Part shown: positions 9,703 to 18,749 of the stretch, in pieces
Layout of the letters: each line of letters starts with the position of its first letter
Position numbering within the stretch: position 1 is the stretch's first letter
Notes under the pieces: model-generated
Databases searched by the model: none
Told to the model about the DNA's origin: nothing
What the model saw: only the letters and a program-made list of their open reading frames with translations
Made by a program: the position numbers and the translations under genes
NCBI GenBank assembly: GCA_958431155.1
Contig: OY288106.1
Location: forward strand, 1,529,362-1,593,361
Length of the DNA stretch: 64,000 bases
DNA from: an uncultured candidatus Porisulfidus sp.
GTDB lineage: Bacteria; Pseudomonadota; Gammaproteobacteria; Poriferisulfidales; Poriferisulfidaceae
Direction of reading: 5' to 3'

Positions 9703-10290
9703 CTAGAAAGCCAGCCCCCCGTGGCCGAACGCTACCATCGACATCAACATGGGAATCGACAGTAACGTATTGGTCCGTGATGCCAACATGGCAACTTTCT
9801 TGGCTTTCGCTTTCTCTTCGTCGGTGGCCTCCACCATGCCGAGGACCTTCTTCTGGTTGGGCCAGATCAGTCCCCACACGTTAAGCAACATTATAGTACC
9901 AAGCCAGACGCCAATGCCGATGTTCGGACTGGCGAGCGTGAAGGCGTTGACAAAACCGATGCCCATGGTCTCCAGCGCGGCCGCGCCGGTCAACCAGGTC
10001 AGCAACGCAGCCCAGCGGAACCACAACAGTGCCCGCGGCGCGATGTACTTGTTGATGGCCGCGGGTCCCGGGCCATCGGTGTCTGCGGCCGCCGCGGCCA
10101 CCGCAGGAATCTGGACGAAGTTGAAGTAGTACAGCAACCCGATCCATATGATGCCGACGAAGACATGCGCCCAGACAATCAGCGAAGGCAGATTGATGGC
10201 AAACTTCATGTCGACCAGCCAGCCCAAGACGATCGCCAGGATCAACCCGGAGATCAGGGTTCCGTTGATCGAGGTCAAAGGATTTTTCAT
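9703..10290 (-). CDS. PuuD-like (DUF989) integral membrane protein without cytochrome domain
   Basis: A 195 aa protein with about five hydrophobic segments. It resembles the membrane domain of PuuD-type urate hydroxylases (VWAHVFVGIIWIGLLYYFNF, LLWFRWAALLTWLTG, LNVWGLIWPNQKKVLG). PuuD has a C-terminal cytochrome c domain; this protein stops before it and has no CxxCH. Histidines in the membrane segments could bind haem, but this is inference. It is monocistronic, with a terminator after it. Urate hydroxylase activity should not be assumed without the cytochrome part. Confidence 0.7.
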   Translation of the reverse strand: MKNPLTSINGTLISGLILAIVLGWLVDMKFAINLPSLIVWAHVFVGIIWIGLLYYFNFVQIPAVAAAAADTDGPGPAAINKYIAPRALLWFRWAALLTWLTGAAALETMGIGFVNAFTLASPNIGIGVWLGTIMLLNVWGLIWPNQKKVLGMVEATDEEKAKAKKVAMLASRTNTLLSIPMLMSMVAFGHGGLAF

Positions 10291-10430
10291 GCAGAGGTCT
10301 CCTGCGACATCACGCTAAGCAGATTGTATCAAATCAGGATCCGAAGGCGATCCGCCTGAGGCGGTGTTTTTGGGGTGCCTGCGCGATCCCGGTTTGTTAA
10401 ACTGCCTGCAGTTCATTCCGGTGCAGCCAG

Positions 10431-11966
10431 ATGGATCCCGTAGAACTTGCCGTGTTTTCAAGCCGTATGGAGGCGTTGTGCGAGGAGATGGGCGCAACCC
10501 TGCGCCGTTCCGCGTTCTCGCCCAACATCCGGGACCGCCTGGATTTCTCCTGCGCGATTTTCGACCGCGGCGGCCGGTTGGTTGCGCAGGCGGCACACAT
10601 CCCGGTGCATCTGGGCAGCATGGCGTACGCCATGCAGGACCTGGTGGATCGGTTCGACTGGAGTGATGGCGATGCCGTCCTGCTCAACGATCCGTTCCTC
10701 GGAGGCACCCACCTGCCCGACATTACCGTGGTCACTCCGTGCTTCCTGAACGGCGAGCTTCAGGGCTTCGCAGTGAATCGGGCGCATCATGCGGATGTCG
10801 GCGCCGAATCTCCGGGTTCCATGCCGACCTCGCGCCGGCTGGAAGAGGAAGGCCTGATCCTGCCGCCGCAGCGGATCTGCCAGGACGGCCGACTGGACGA
10901 GTCGGGAATCGAGGCCATCGTGGGCGCCACCCGAGCGCCGCGGGACATGCGCGGAGATCTTCTGGCGCAGGTGCATGTCAATGACCGGGGTTGCGCGCGC
11001 CTGCGGGAGCAGGTTGAAGAGATGGGGGCGGAGGCTTATGCCCGGGCATTGAACGCACTGAACGAATACGGGCGGACCATTGCAGGCAATGCCCTGAAGG
11101 CCATTTCGGACGGGACCTACGAAGCGGCCGAAATGATGGAGGACGACGGCCTGGGTCACGAAGATGTTCGCCTGCAGGTCCGGCTCCAGGTACAGGATGG
11201 CCGGGTCCGGATCGATTTTGAAGGCACCGATGCGCAGGTGGAAGGCCCGATCAACTGCCCGATCTCGGTGACGGCCGCGGGTGTCTATTACGCATTCCGC
11301 TGCCTGATGCCGGCCTACACCCCGGCATGCGCCGGGTGTTTCGATGCCATTGAGCTGCATGCCCCCGAGGGATGCCTGCTCAATGCGCGGTCGCCTGCGG
11401 CGGTGGCGGCCGGGAACGTCGAGACTTCCATGCGCGTGGTGGACCTGGTCCTTTCGGCATTGCGGCAGGCTCTCCCGGAACGTATTCCGGCGGCAAGCCA
11501 GGGCACCATGAACAACTTTGCCGTGGGCCAGGACGGCGAGGCATCCTGGGCCTACTACGAGACCCTGGCGGGGGGCATGGGCGCGCATGCCGGAGGCCCC
11601 GGGCTGTCGGCCCGCCACTCGCACATGACGAATACTCTGAACACGCCGGCGGAGGTGGTGGAACAGGTGTACCCGATGCGAGTGCGCCGCTATGCGCTTC
11701 GTCGTGGTTCCGGTGGACAGGGCCGGTATCCGGGTGGGGAGGGGGTGATTCGGGAATACGAGTTCCGCGCTCCGGCCCGGTTCAGCCTGCTGGCGGAACG
11801 CCGCCGCCGGGCACCGCCGGGTGCCGCCGGAGGCATGGATGGGCAGGCGGGACGCAACTGTCTCAACGGTGAGGATCTTCCCGGAAAATGCCAACGTTCG
11901 GCTACCAAGGGCGACCGGCTGGTGATCGAGACGCCGGGAGCAGGCGGCTGGGGGTCTGCGGCGTGA
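10431..11966 (+). CDS. hyuB: Hydantoinase B / oxoprolinase family subunit
   Basis: Catalytic-type B subunit of the ATP-dependent hydantoinase / 5-oxoprolinase / acetone carboxylase superfamily, 511 aa. It begins with the typical DPVELAVFSSRMEALCEEMG and carries RDRLDFSCAIFD, the LNDPFLGGTHLPDITVV metal-binding block, NRAHHADVG, and a C-terminal GGQGRYPGGEG region. The matching A subunit is normally adjacent but here lies 33.5 kb away on the other strand (45502-47457). The stop overlaps the GTG start of the next gene (GTGA), implying coupling with nnr. The substrate is unknown. Confidence 0.88.
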   Translation: MDPVELAVFSSRMEALCEEMGATLRRSAFSPNIRDRLDFSCAIFDRGGRLVAQAAHIPVHLGSMAYAMQDLVDRFDWSDGDAVLLNDPFLGGTHLPDITVVTPCFLNGELQGFAVNRAHHADVGAESPGSMPTSRRLEEEGLILPPQRICQDGRLDESGIEAIVGATRAPRDMRGDLLAQVHVNDRGCARLREQVEEMGAEAYARALNALNEYGRTIAGNALKAISDGTYEAAEMMEDDGLGHEDVRLQVRLQVQDGRVRIDFEGTDAQVEGPINCPISVTAAGVYYAFRCLMPAYTPACAGCFDAIELHAPEGCLLNARSPAAVAAGNVETSMRVVDLVLSALRQALPERIPAASQGTMNNFAVGQDGEASWAYYETLAGGMGAHAGGPGLSARHSHMTNTLNTPAEVVEQVYPMRVRRYALRRGSGGQGRYPGGEGVIREYEFRAPARFSLLAERRRRAPPGAAGGMDGQAGRNCLNGEDLPGKCQRSATKGDRLVIETPGAGGWGSAA

Positions 11967-13435
11967 CCCGATCGTTGTACACGGCGGAGCAAACCCGTGC
12001 GATTGACCGGGATGCCATTGAACGCCAGGACATCCCAGGCCTGGAGCTCATGGCGCGTGCCGCGGAGGCGGTCTGCCGGCTGATTCAGAAAGAATACCCG
12101 GAGATCGACCGTATCGTGATCTATGCCGGGATCGGCAACAATGCCGGCGACGGCTATCTCGTGGCTTGCCGAATGAAGGATTTCGGAAAATCCGTACGCA
12201 TTGTGCAATTGGCTTCGGGGAAGTCCCTGAAAGGCGATGCCGGGGCTGCCTACGGGGAGGCGGTGCGTGCCGGGATCCCCATGCAGTTGTTTGCGGAGGC
12301 GGCTCCGGTCGACGAGGACCTGATCGTGGATGCGCTGCTGGGCACCGGCCTGTCCCGCCCGGTCGAGGGCGACTGGGCGGAGGCCGTAGACCACATCAAC
12401 CAGTCGAATGCGGGGGTTGTTTCCGTGGACATTCCGTCCGGCTTAGATGCGGATACCGGGGTGGCGGACCCGCATACCGTAAGGGCCGATCACACGGTGA
12501 CGTTCATCGCGCGCAAGCGCGGCCTGTACACCGCGGACGGGCCGGATCGTGCGGGCCGGGTAAGTTACGACGACCTGGAAGTGGAGCCCGGCGATGCGTC
12601 GTCGGTGATGTTGTGCGATTGGACGGAGATCCGTCGGGAATTGCCCCGGCGTCGGAGAAATTCGCACAAGAACGAATACGGACATGTGCTGGTGATCGGC
12701 GGGCGCGCCGGTTATCAGGGCGCGGCTGAACTGTGCGGCATTGCCGCCCTGCGCTGCGGCAGCGGCCTGGTCAGCCTCATCCAACCGCCGGGTGCCTCGG
12801 GGGCGCGCTCCCCGGTGCCGGAACTGATGTGTCACGCAGTGGCGGATCGACGGGCCCTCCGTGAATTGGCGGGGGTGGCTTCCGTCATTGCCGTTGGGCC
12901 CGGGCTTGGACAGGATGCCTGGGCGCAGGACATGCTCGGGGCGGTCCTTGAGATGTCCGGCCCGCGGGTGATGGATGCGGACGCACTTCGCCTGCTGGCC
13001 GCCGAGCCCCATGAGAATTCGTCCGGGGATTGGGTCCTGACCCCGCACCCGGGAGAAGCGGCGGCATTGCTTGGCACGACGACGGCGGAAATCCAGAAAG
13101 ACCGGTTCTCGGCGGTCGGGCGCATCCAGGAAACCTACGGGGGCGTCGTCGTCCTCAAGGGATGCGGCACGCTCGTCGCGGATGCCGAGGGAAGGGTTGG
13201 CGTCTGTGCCGGGGGGAACCCCGGCATGGCGACAGCCGGGATGGGTGACGTGCTGACCGGCATCATTGCTTCCCTGATCGGTCAGGGTCGGGCCGTTGGT
13301 CCCGCGGCCCTTGCCGGGACCTGCCTGCATGCGGCGGCAGGCGATTTGGCCTGCGAACAGGGAATGCACGGCATGGTGGCCAGCGATCTGCTGCCTCATC
13401 TGCGGGCACTGTCGGATCCGCCGGATGCTGTTTGA
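11963..13435 (+). CDS. nnr: Bifunctional NAD(P)H-hydrate epimerase / ADP-dependent dehydratase
   Basis: Repairs hydrated NADH and NADPH. The N-terminal epimerase domain (about residues 1-215) has YAGIGNNAGDGYLVA and DALLGTGLSRPVEG. The C-terminal dehydratase domain (about 225-490) has HVLVIGGRAGYQGAAELC, TPHPGEAAALLG and GNPGMATAGMGDVLTGIIASL. I chose the GTG at 11963 because MTRSLYTAEQTRAID is the usual N-terminus and it overlaps the hyuB stop. The gene overlaps tsaE by 11 bases. The nnr-tsaE-amidase order is conserved in gammaproteobacteria; mutL, which often follows, is absent here. Confidence 0.94.
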   Translation: MTRSLYTAEQTRAIDRDAIERQDIPGLELMARAAEAVCRLIQKEYPEIDRIVIYAGIGNNAGDGYLVACRMKDFGKSVRIVQLASGKSLKGDAGAAYGEAVRAGIPMQLFAEAAPVDEDLIVDALLGTGLSRPVEGDWAEAVDHINQSNAGVVSVDIPSGLDADTGVADPHTVRADHTVTFIARKRGLYTADGPDRAGRVSYDDLEVEPGDASSVMLCDWTEIRRELPRRRRNSHKNEYGHVLVIGGRAGYQGAAELCGIAALRCGSGLVSLIQPPGASGARSPVPELMCHAVADRRALRELAGVASVIAVGPGLGQDAWAQDMLGAVLEMSGPRVMDADALRLLAAEPHENSSGDWVLTPHPGEAAALLGTTTAEIQKDRFSAVGRIQETYGGVVVLKGCGTLVADAEGRVGVCAGGNPGMATAGMGDVLTGIIASLIGQGRAVGPAALAGTCLHAAAGDLACEQGMHGMVASDLLPHLRALSDPPDAV

Positions 13436-13913
13436 TCTCGACGTGCAGGACCAGACCGAGGCCCACGCCGCCGCGATGGCCCGGGCGCTGGATGCTCCGT
13501 GCGTGTTCGTCCTTCGCGGCCCGCTCGGCGCGGGCAAGACGACCTGGGTCAGGGCTTTTCTGCGGGCCCTCGGTCACGACGGAATCGTGCCAAGCCCCAC
13601 CTACACCCTGGTGGAGCCTTACGAGACGGTCGGCATGAAGGTCTGGCACGTGGACCTGTATCGGCTTCAGGATCCGCTTGAACTGGAGGCGCTGGGGATC
13701 CGGGAGCTTCTGGATGGCGACGCGGTGATGCTGGTGGAATGGCCGGAGCGATGGCCTGAGATCGATGCCCGGTCGGATGTGCGCCTGCATCTCCGCCATG
13801 GAGACTCGGAGTCGGCACGGCAGCTTGAAGTAGATGCCGCGAGCGAACGCGGGCGAGGCTTGCTGGAGCGGATGGAGTGGGGGGCATTGCCAAAAGTCCC
13901 GACTCCAAGATAA
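13425..13913 (+). CDS. tsaE: tRNA threonylcarbamoyladenosine ATPase TsaE
   Basis: ATPase of the TsaB-TsaD-TsaE complex that makes t6A37 in ANN-decoding tRNAs. The 162 aa product has the Walker A loop GPLGAGKTTWVRAFL near residue 35, SPTYTLVEPYE and the HVDLYRL motif. The ATG at 13425 overlaps the nnr stop by 11 bases. The C-terminal tail after residue 145 is slightly longer than in E. coli TsaE (153 aa). The amidase gene follows after 9 bases, consistent with one transcript. Confidence 0.94.
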   Translation: MLFDLDVQDQTEAHAAAMARALDAPCVFVLRGPLGAGKTTWVRAFLRALGHDGIVPSPTYTLVEPYETVGMKVWHVDLYRLQDPLELEALGIRELLDGDAVMLVEWPERWPEIDARSDVRLHLRHGDSESARQLEVDAASERGRGLLERMEWGALPKVPTPR

Positions 13914-13922
13914 TTAAAGGCT

Positions 13923-15113
13923 ATGTTGAATCGCCGAAGATTCCTGAGCCTCCTGGCATTCCTGCCATGGGGTTTCCCGACCGCCGTATCGGCAGCGAGG
14001 CGGCTGGTGGCGCTGCGCCAAAGCGTGAACGAACAACGCAACCGGATAGTGCTCGAATTCGACGGGAAGATCGAACTCAAGAGAAAATTTGCGATCGATA
14101 ATCCGCCGCGTTACGTTTTGGATATCAAGCAGGCGAGGGTCTCGAAATCCGTCCCCTCGTCTCCGCGTTTTGACCGCAACGGCATCGTCGAGGACCTGCG
14201 CTCGAGTGTGTCGAGGGATGGAACCCTGCGGCTGGTGCTGGATCTGAAGCGCTTGGCGCCTACGGAGATCGGGAAGTGGTTGACCCCTGACGGTAAGAGA
14301 GACCGGATCGTGGTGGATTTTCTGGGGTCGTTCGCCGTGCCCAAATCCAGCCGAAAACCTTCTGTCTCTTCGAAGAAGCCTTCCAGCCGTGGGTCGGCCC
14401 CGTCGACCTTAAGCCGAAGGCGGCCCCTGATCGTGATGATCGATCCCGGCCATGGCGGCAAGGATCCCGGCGCAGTCGGCAAGGGCAGGACCCGCGAGAA
14501 GGATGTGGTGCTGTCGATCTCAAGAAAGTTGCACAAGCTGCTCAAGGCGGACCCCCGGATCAGGCCGTACCTGACGCGCAATCGGGATGTTTTTCTGCGC
14601 CTGCATCGACGTACCCAGATTGCGCGCAGCAAGGAAGCCGACCTGTTCGTTTCGGTACATGCGGACGCGGCACGCAGAAGGAGCGCGCGCGGTGCGTCCG
14701 TCTATGCGGTCTCCACGAGAGGTTCCAGCAGTTCCCACGCGCGGTGGCTTGCGGACCGGGAGAACGCGGCGGACTTGAAAGGGGGCGTCGAGATATCAGG
14801 CCGGGACCCCGGAGTGCAGGACGTGCTGTTGTCGATGTCCCGTGGTGCCGTGCAGGAGTATAGCCTGCATGCCGGGGAGTACATGGTGAATTCGCTTGGG
14901 CGGGTCGGCAAGATGCACAGCAAGCGGGTCGAACGAGCGGGGTTCGCGGTGCTGAAATCGCCTGACATTCCCTCCATCCTGGTGGAAACGGGCTTTATCT
15001 CCAATGTCTACGAGGAGAAGCTCCTGCGCTCCTCGAAGCACCAGGGCCGGATCGCGCTGGCCCTGCGCAGTGGCATCCGAAATTATTTCAGCAAGGTGCC
15101 GGAATACAGCTGA
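13923..15113 (+). CDS. amiC: N-acetylmuramoyl-L-alanine amidase with AMIN domain, Tat-exported
   Basis: Periplasmic zinc amidase cleaving the peptide from MurNAc during daughter-cell separation, 396 aa. The N-terminus NRRRFLSLLAF followed by a hydrophobic stretch ending in VSA looks like a twin-arginine signal, as in E. coli AmiA and AmiC. The AMIN septal targeting domain covers about residues 30-135. The amidase_3 domain carries IDPGHGGKDPGA (zinc His), RNRDVFLRLHRRTQIA, LFVSVHADAA (zinc His) and the catalytic VETGFISN glutamate. No LysM domain is present, which fits AmiA/AmiC better than AmiB. It follows tsaE by 9 bases. Confidence 0.92.
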   Translation: MLNRRRFLSLLAFLPWGFPTAVSAARRLVALRQSVNEQRNRIVLEFDGKIELKRKFAIDNPPRYVLDIKQARVSKSVPSSPRFDRNGIVEDLRSSVSRDGTLRLVLDLKRLAPTEIGKWLTPDGKRDRIVVDFLGSFAVPKSSRKPSVSSKKPSSRGSAPSTLSRRRPLIVMIDPGHGGKDPGAVGKGRTREKDVVLSISRKLHKLLKADPRIRPYLTRNRDVFLRLHRRTQIARSKEADLFVSVHADAARRRSARGASVYAVSTRGSSSSHARWLADRENAADLKGGVEISGRDPGVQDVLLSMSRGAVQEYSLHAGEYMVNSLGRVGKMHSKRVERAGFAVLKSPDIPSILVETGFISNVYEEKLLRSSKHQGRIALALRSGIRNYFSKVPEYS

Positions 15114-15134
15114 CCGAAACCTTTCGGCCAGCCT

Positions 15135-15968
15135 TCACGCATCGAAGTAGCCGAACCAGAACCCCGGAAGATCCCCTTCGGCCTCTGCCTGGAACAGTTC
15201 CACGAGTTCCAGCGAAGAAGACTTCGAGGCTGGCAGGAACGACCCGACCGTCAATGCCGGATGCCCGCCCTGCAGCCGGTGCAGCCACGTCAGGTACAGG
15301 CGCTTGACCTGGCCGGACTGCATCAGGATCCCGTTCATCTGGGGGCCGCAGAAAAGATATGCCGTCCGTGCGCCGAGCTCCTTCAGGTTGGTAATCACGG
15401 CCTCGCTCCCGACCCAGTCCGTATCCTCGCTGAGGATTACGTCGACTCCTTGGTCGCGCAGTTCGGCGACGCGCCGCTCCGGAGCGTTTCCTGGGGCTAG
15501 GACGCGCAGGGTCTGGCGGTGTTCTTCTATCGACGCTGGAACCTGGAAGTCCAAGCTTCGGCTGACCACCAGTACGGTAGGGAAAGGCGTGTCGTGATGG
15601 CGTGCACGGTAGTTGGACAGGTCCTGGAATTCCGGCGTCTGCGGCAGTTGCAGCAGGTTGCCGAGGCTGCCGCGCTCCAAGTCGCGCAGGTAGCCGGCAC
15701 TGGTGATCAGGCAGTCGGCCTGGGCCATGAGTTCGCACAGGAGCCTGAGGTCGCGCGGGTCGGTCAGGGTCTCAGGGTGCGTCCAGTTGCCTTGCCCGTC
15801 GTCGATCGCGATGGCCCCGTTCAGGCTCATGATGAAACTGCTGTAGATGTACGGTCGACCTGTCTCCGCCCGTTCGATGAGGCGGTGTTCAAGACACAGG
15901 CCGGACAACGGATGGGGTGAAGTATCCGGGGGGTGCAGTTGGGTGAGGGAGGTCGGCATGGCAGGCAT
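15135..15968 (-). CDS. RibD C-terminal-domain (DHFR-like) reductase
   Basis: A 277 aa protein of the RibD C-terminal / dihydrofolate-reductase-like fold. It shows RPYIYSSFIMSLNGAIA, a substrate-binding block as in riboflavin reductase domains, then DCLITSAGYLRD and FCGPQMNGILMQSG. There is no RibD deaminase domain, so it is not a full riboflavin enzyme. The start is ambiguous: ATG 15968 or ATG 15959. Either overlaps the argA start on the opposite strand, by 11 or 2 bases. The substrate is unknown. The 3' end is convergent with the amidase gene. Confidence 0.8.
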   Translation of the reverse strand: MPAMPTSLTQLHPPDTSPHPLSGLCLEHRLIERAETGRPYIYSSFIMSLNGAIAIDDGQGNWTHPETLTDPRDLRLLCELMAQADCLITSAGYLRDLERGSLGNLLQLPQTPEFQDLSNYRARHHDTPFPTVLVVSRSLDFQVPASIEEHRQTLRVLAPGNAPERRVAELRDQGVDVILSEDTDWVGSEAVITNLKELGARTAYLFCGPQMNGILMQSGQVKRLYLTWLHRLQGGHPALTVGSFLPASKSSSLELVELFQAEAEGDLPGFWFGYFDA

Positions 15969-17319
15969 CCCCTTACAATATACAGGAGATTTTACCGCCG
16001 CCGCGCACGGAAATACCTTGGATTCGTTCAACCTCAAAGGGTTTCGCGATATCGCGCCCTATGTATACGCCCATCGGGGCCGCACGTTCGTTCTGTGCCT
16101 GGACAGCGCGGTGCTGGAACACCCCGGGGAAGATACATTGCTGCAGGATATCGCACAGCTGCAGGCCCTGGGGATTCGTCTTGTGCTCGTATTCGGTGCG
16201 CGGTGCCGGATCGACCGGAGGCTCCCGGGTTCGGATTTTCATGCCGATTGCCGGGTTACCCGAGCCGCGGACATGCCTGCGGTGCTGGAGACCGTGGGAG
16301 CCCTGCAGTCCGAAATCCAGGCGCGCCTGTCCCGGGGACTGATGAACACGCCGATGGCTGGCATGCGGTTGCGCGTGCTGACCGGCAACCTGGTGGCCGC
16401 CCGGCCTCGTGGGGTGCACGACGGTGTGGACTTCGAGCAGACAGGAGAAGTGCGGCGGGTCGCCGCAAATGCCGTCGAGAACTTGCTGCAGCAGGATGCG
16501 ATCGTCCTGATTCCGCCGCTGGGCTACTCGGCGACCGGCGAGACGTTCAACCTCAATGCCGCGGCATTGGCCTGCACGGTGGCCCAGTCCATCTCTGCGG
16601 ACAAGTTGATCTATCTACACGCGGAACCGGCCCTGCGCGCCCGCCGCGGGCTGATCCGGCAATTGACTTCGGGTGAGGCGCTGGCACTGATCCGCCGGCG
16701 CAAGCTCAGCCCCGTCCAGCGGCAGATGCTGCAGGGTGCCGTGGATGCCAGCCTGTCTTCGGTGGGCCGCATCCACCTTCTGGATGCGCGTCGCGATGGC
16801 GTGCTGTTGCAGGAACTGTTCACCCGGGCTGGTGCCGGGCTCATGATCACGCGCACCGAAGCCTATGCGCCCCGGCAGGCGGAAATCCCGGACATCGGCG
16901 GCATCGTGGGCCTGCTGGCGCCGCTGATCGACCAGGGCGTCCTGGCGGAACGGACCCGGGAGGAACTGGAGTTGCGCATCCACAATTTCCGCGTGATCGA
17001 ACTGGACGGGCTGATCGTGGCCTGCGCGTGCCTGCACCCCCTCACCGAAACCCACGCAGAACTGATCTGCCTTGCGGTCCACCCGGAATACCAGGGTCAG
17101 GGATTCGGCTACGCTTTGCTGGACGATGCGGAGACCCGCGCGCTCGAGAACGGCTTTCGGCAGATCTATGCCCTGACCACGCGGGCCATGCACTGGTTCC
17201 GGGAGCAAGGGTTCCGGCCCTCCTCGCCCCGTTCCCTGCCGGTTGCGCGGCGGAAGTTCTACAACAACCGGCGCAACGCAAAAGTGCTGGCCAAGGTTTT
17301 GGGAGAGCGGCATGGGTGA
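15958..17319 (+). CDS. argA: Amino-acid N-acetyltransferase (N-acetylglutamate synthase)
   Basis: First step of arginine synthesis: acetyl-CoA plus glutamate gives N-acetylglutamate. The 453 aa protein has an N-terminal amino-acid-kinase-like domain (FRDIAPYVYAHRGRTFVL, LVLVFGARCRIDRRL, about residues 20-295) and a C-terminal GNAT domain with the acetyl-CoA loop VHPEYQGQGFGYALL near residue 390. The kinase-like domain in this family serves arginine feedback. The ATG at 15958 has a good GAGGGAGGT ribosome site upstream. It overlaps the GCS2 ligase gene by 8 bases and is divergent from the RibD-C reductase. Confidence 0.95.
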   Translation: MAGIPLQYTGDFTAAAHGNTLDSFNLKGFRDIAPYVYAHRGRTFVLCLDSAVLEHPGEDTLLQDIAQLQALGIRLVLVFGARCRIDRRLPGSDFHADCRVTRAADMPAVLETVGALQSEIQARLSRGLMNTPMAGMRLRVLTGNLVAARPRGVHDGVDFEQTGEVRRVAANAVENLLQQDAIVLIPPLGYSATGETFNLNAAALACTVAQSISADKLIYLHAEPALRARRGLIRQLTSGEALALIRRRKLSPVQRQMLQGAVDASLSSVGRIHLLDARRDGVLLQELFTRAGAGLMITRTEAYAPRQAEIPDIGGIVGLLAPLIDQGVLAERTREELELRIHNFRVIELDGLIVACACLHPLTETHAELICLAVHPEYQGQGFGYALLDDAETRALENGFRQIYALTTRAMHWFREQGFRPSSPRSLPVARRKFYNNRRNAKVLAKVLGERHG

Positions 17320-18742
17320 CGAAATCCGCACGGACCAGTTCAGCGAATCCGACACAAAGCGTTTTCGGCAGGCGCTAGAGCGCGAGACCGAACTGCTCGG
17401 CCGCTGGCTCCGGGACCGGCGTTTCGACGACCAGGACTATCAGGTCGGGTTCGAACTGGAAGCCTGGCTGGTTGACCTGGACTGCCACCCGTTGCCGCAC
17501 AACGACGCATATCTGGAGCGGTACAACAACCCGCTGTGCCTGCCGGAGTTGTCGCGATTCAACGTTGAGTTCAACACGCCGCATGCCCAGGTGGGATCCG
17601 GCATGCTGTCCCTTCTCCATCGGCAGCTGGACGAATCCTGGCGGGAGGCGACGGAGGTCGCGGAATCCATGGATATCCGGCTCGGCATGATCGGCATTCT
17701 CCCGACCGTGCAGGAGAGTGACCTGACGGTGGATAGCATGAGCCGGCTGAAGCGTTACCGGGCGCTCAACGAGCGCGTCATGGACCTGCGCAAGAACCGT
17801 CCGCTGCAGATCGACATCCGTGGCCGGGACCACCTGTGCAGCCTGCATGAGGATGTGATGCTGGAATCCGCCTGCACCTCGTTCCAGGTTCACCTGCAGG
17901 TTCCCCAATCGCGTACGGCCGTCGCCTATAACGCCTCCCTGGCCTTGTCGGCCGCCACGACCGCAATGTCCTGCAACGCGCCGTTCCTGTTCGGGATGGA
18001 CCTGTGGGACGAGACGCGGGTGCCGCTGTTCGAGCAGTCGGTCAGCCTGTCTACCTTTGCCGGCCAGGCCAAGCAACGTATCGGGCGGGTCGGTTGCGGC
18101 AGCGGCTATGCGCGTGAGTCGTTGCTGGAATTTTTCGAGGAGAACCTGAACGTTTTTCCGGTCATCCTGCCTCAGCCGTTCCAGGCTGAGGACGAGCAGT
18201 TCCTGCACCTGAAACTCCACAACGGCACGATCTGGCGTTGGACCCGCCCGCTGATCGGCAGCGAGGACGGCGTGCCGCATCTCCGCATCGAGCACCGGGT
18301 CATGCCCTCGGGGCCGACCGGGATCGACATGATCGCGAATGTGGCGTTTTGGGTGGGCGCGATGATGGCGGTTCTGGAGGGGGGAGAGGAACCCACTTTG
18401 AATATTCCTTTCACAGCGGCACGAGAGAACTTCTACCGGGCGGCCCGCGCCGGCTTGGATGCCAAGGTTGTCTGGAGCGACGGCGTCGAGCTCCCGATTT
18501 CCGAATTGATCCTGGAGACCCTGCTGCCGATGGCGCGCCGGGGCCTGAAGGCGAGCGGCCTGGACGAGTCGGAGTCCAGTCGCTATCTTGATATCATCGA
18601 GGCGCGCGTGGAAAAGAGACGGACCGGCGCGCGCTGGATGCGCGCCTGGCGCTATTCGCACGACGGCAACATGCGGTCCCTGGTCGGCGCCTATCTGGCG
18701 CGTCAGCAGAGCGGGTTGCCGGTGCACGAGTGGTCGCTGTGA
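17312..18742 (+). CDS. GCS2-family glutamate-cysteine ligase-like enzyme
   Basis: A 476 aa ATP-dependent carboxylate-amine ligase of the GCS2 type. It has VGFELEAWLVDLD near residue 49 (metal and ATP binding), FNVEFNTPHAQVG, ESACTSFQVHLQVP and HLRIEHRVMPSGPT. It is longer than E. coli YbdK (372 aa). Glutathione synthesis is a likely role but the family also contains ligases with other substrates. It overlaps argA by 8 bases upstream, and the AstE/AspA-like gene starts 7 bases after its stop, so the three genes form one transcript built around glutamate or its N-acyl derivatives. Confidence 0.8.
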   Translation: MGDEIRTDQFSESDTKRFRQALERETELLGRWLRDRRFDDQDYQVGFELEAWLVDLDCHPLPHNDAYLERYNNPLCLPELSRFNVEFNTPHAQVGSGMLSLLHRQLDESWREATEVAESMDIRLGMIGILPTVQESDLTVDSMSRLKRYRALNERVMDLRKNRPLQIDIRGRDHLCSLHEDVMLESACTSFQVHLQVPQSRTAVAYNASLALSAATTAMSCNAPFLFGMDLWDETRVPLFEQSVSLSTFAGQAKQRIGRVGCGSGYARESLLEFFEENLNVFPVILPQPFQAEDEQFLHLKLHNGTIWRWTRPLIGSEDGVPHLRIEHRVMPSGPTGIDMIANVAFWVGAMMAVLEGGEEPTLNIPFTAARENFYRAARAGLDAKVVWSDGVELPISELILETLLPMARRGLKASGLDESESSRYLDIIEARVEKRRTGARWMRAWRYSHDGNMRSLVGAYLARQQSGLPVHEWSL

Positions 18743-18749
18743 GCGGGCC

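Noticed and set aside
10352..10371. Terminator-like hairpin CCGCC-TGA-GGCGG with T-run
   Set aside because: No plus-strand gene lies upstream for it to terminate and the stem is only 5 bp. It may be a leader structure of hyuB, but that is not supported.
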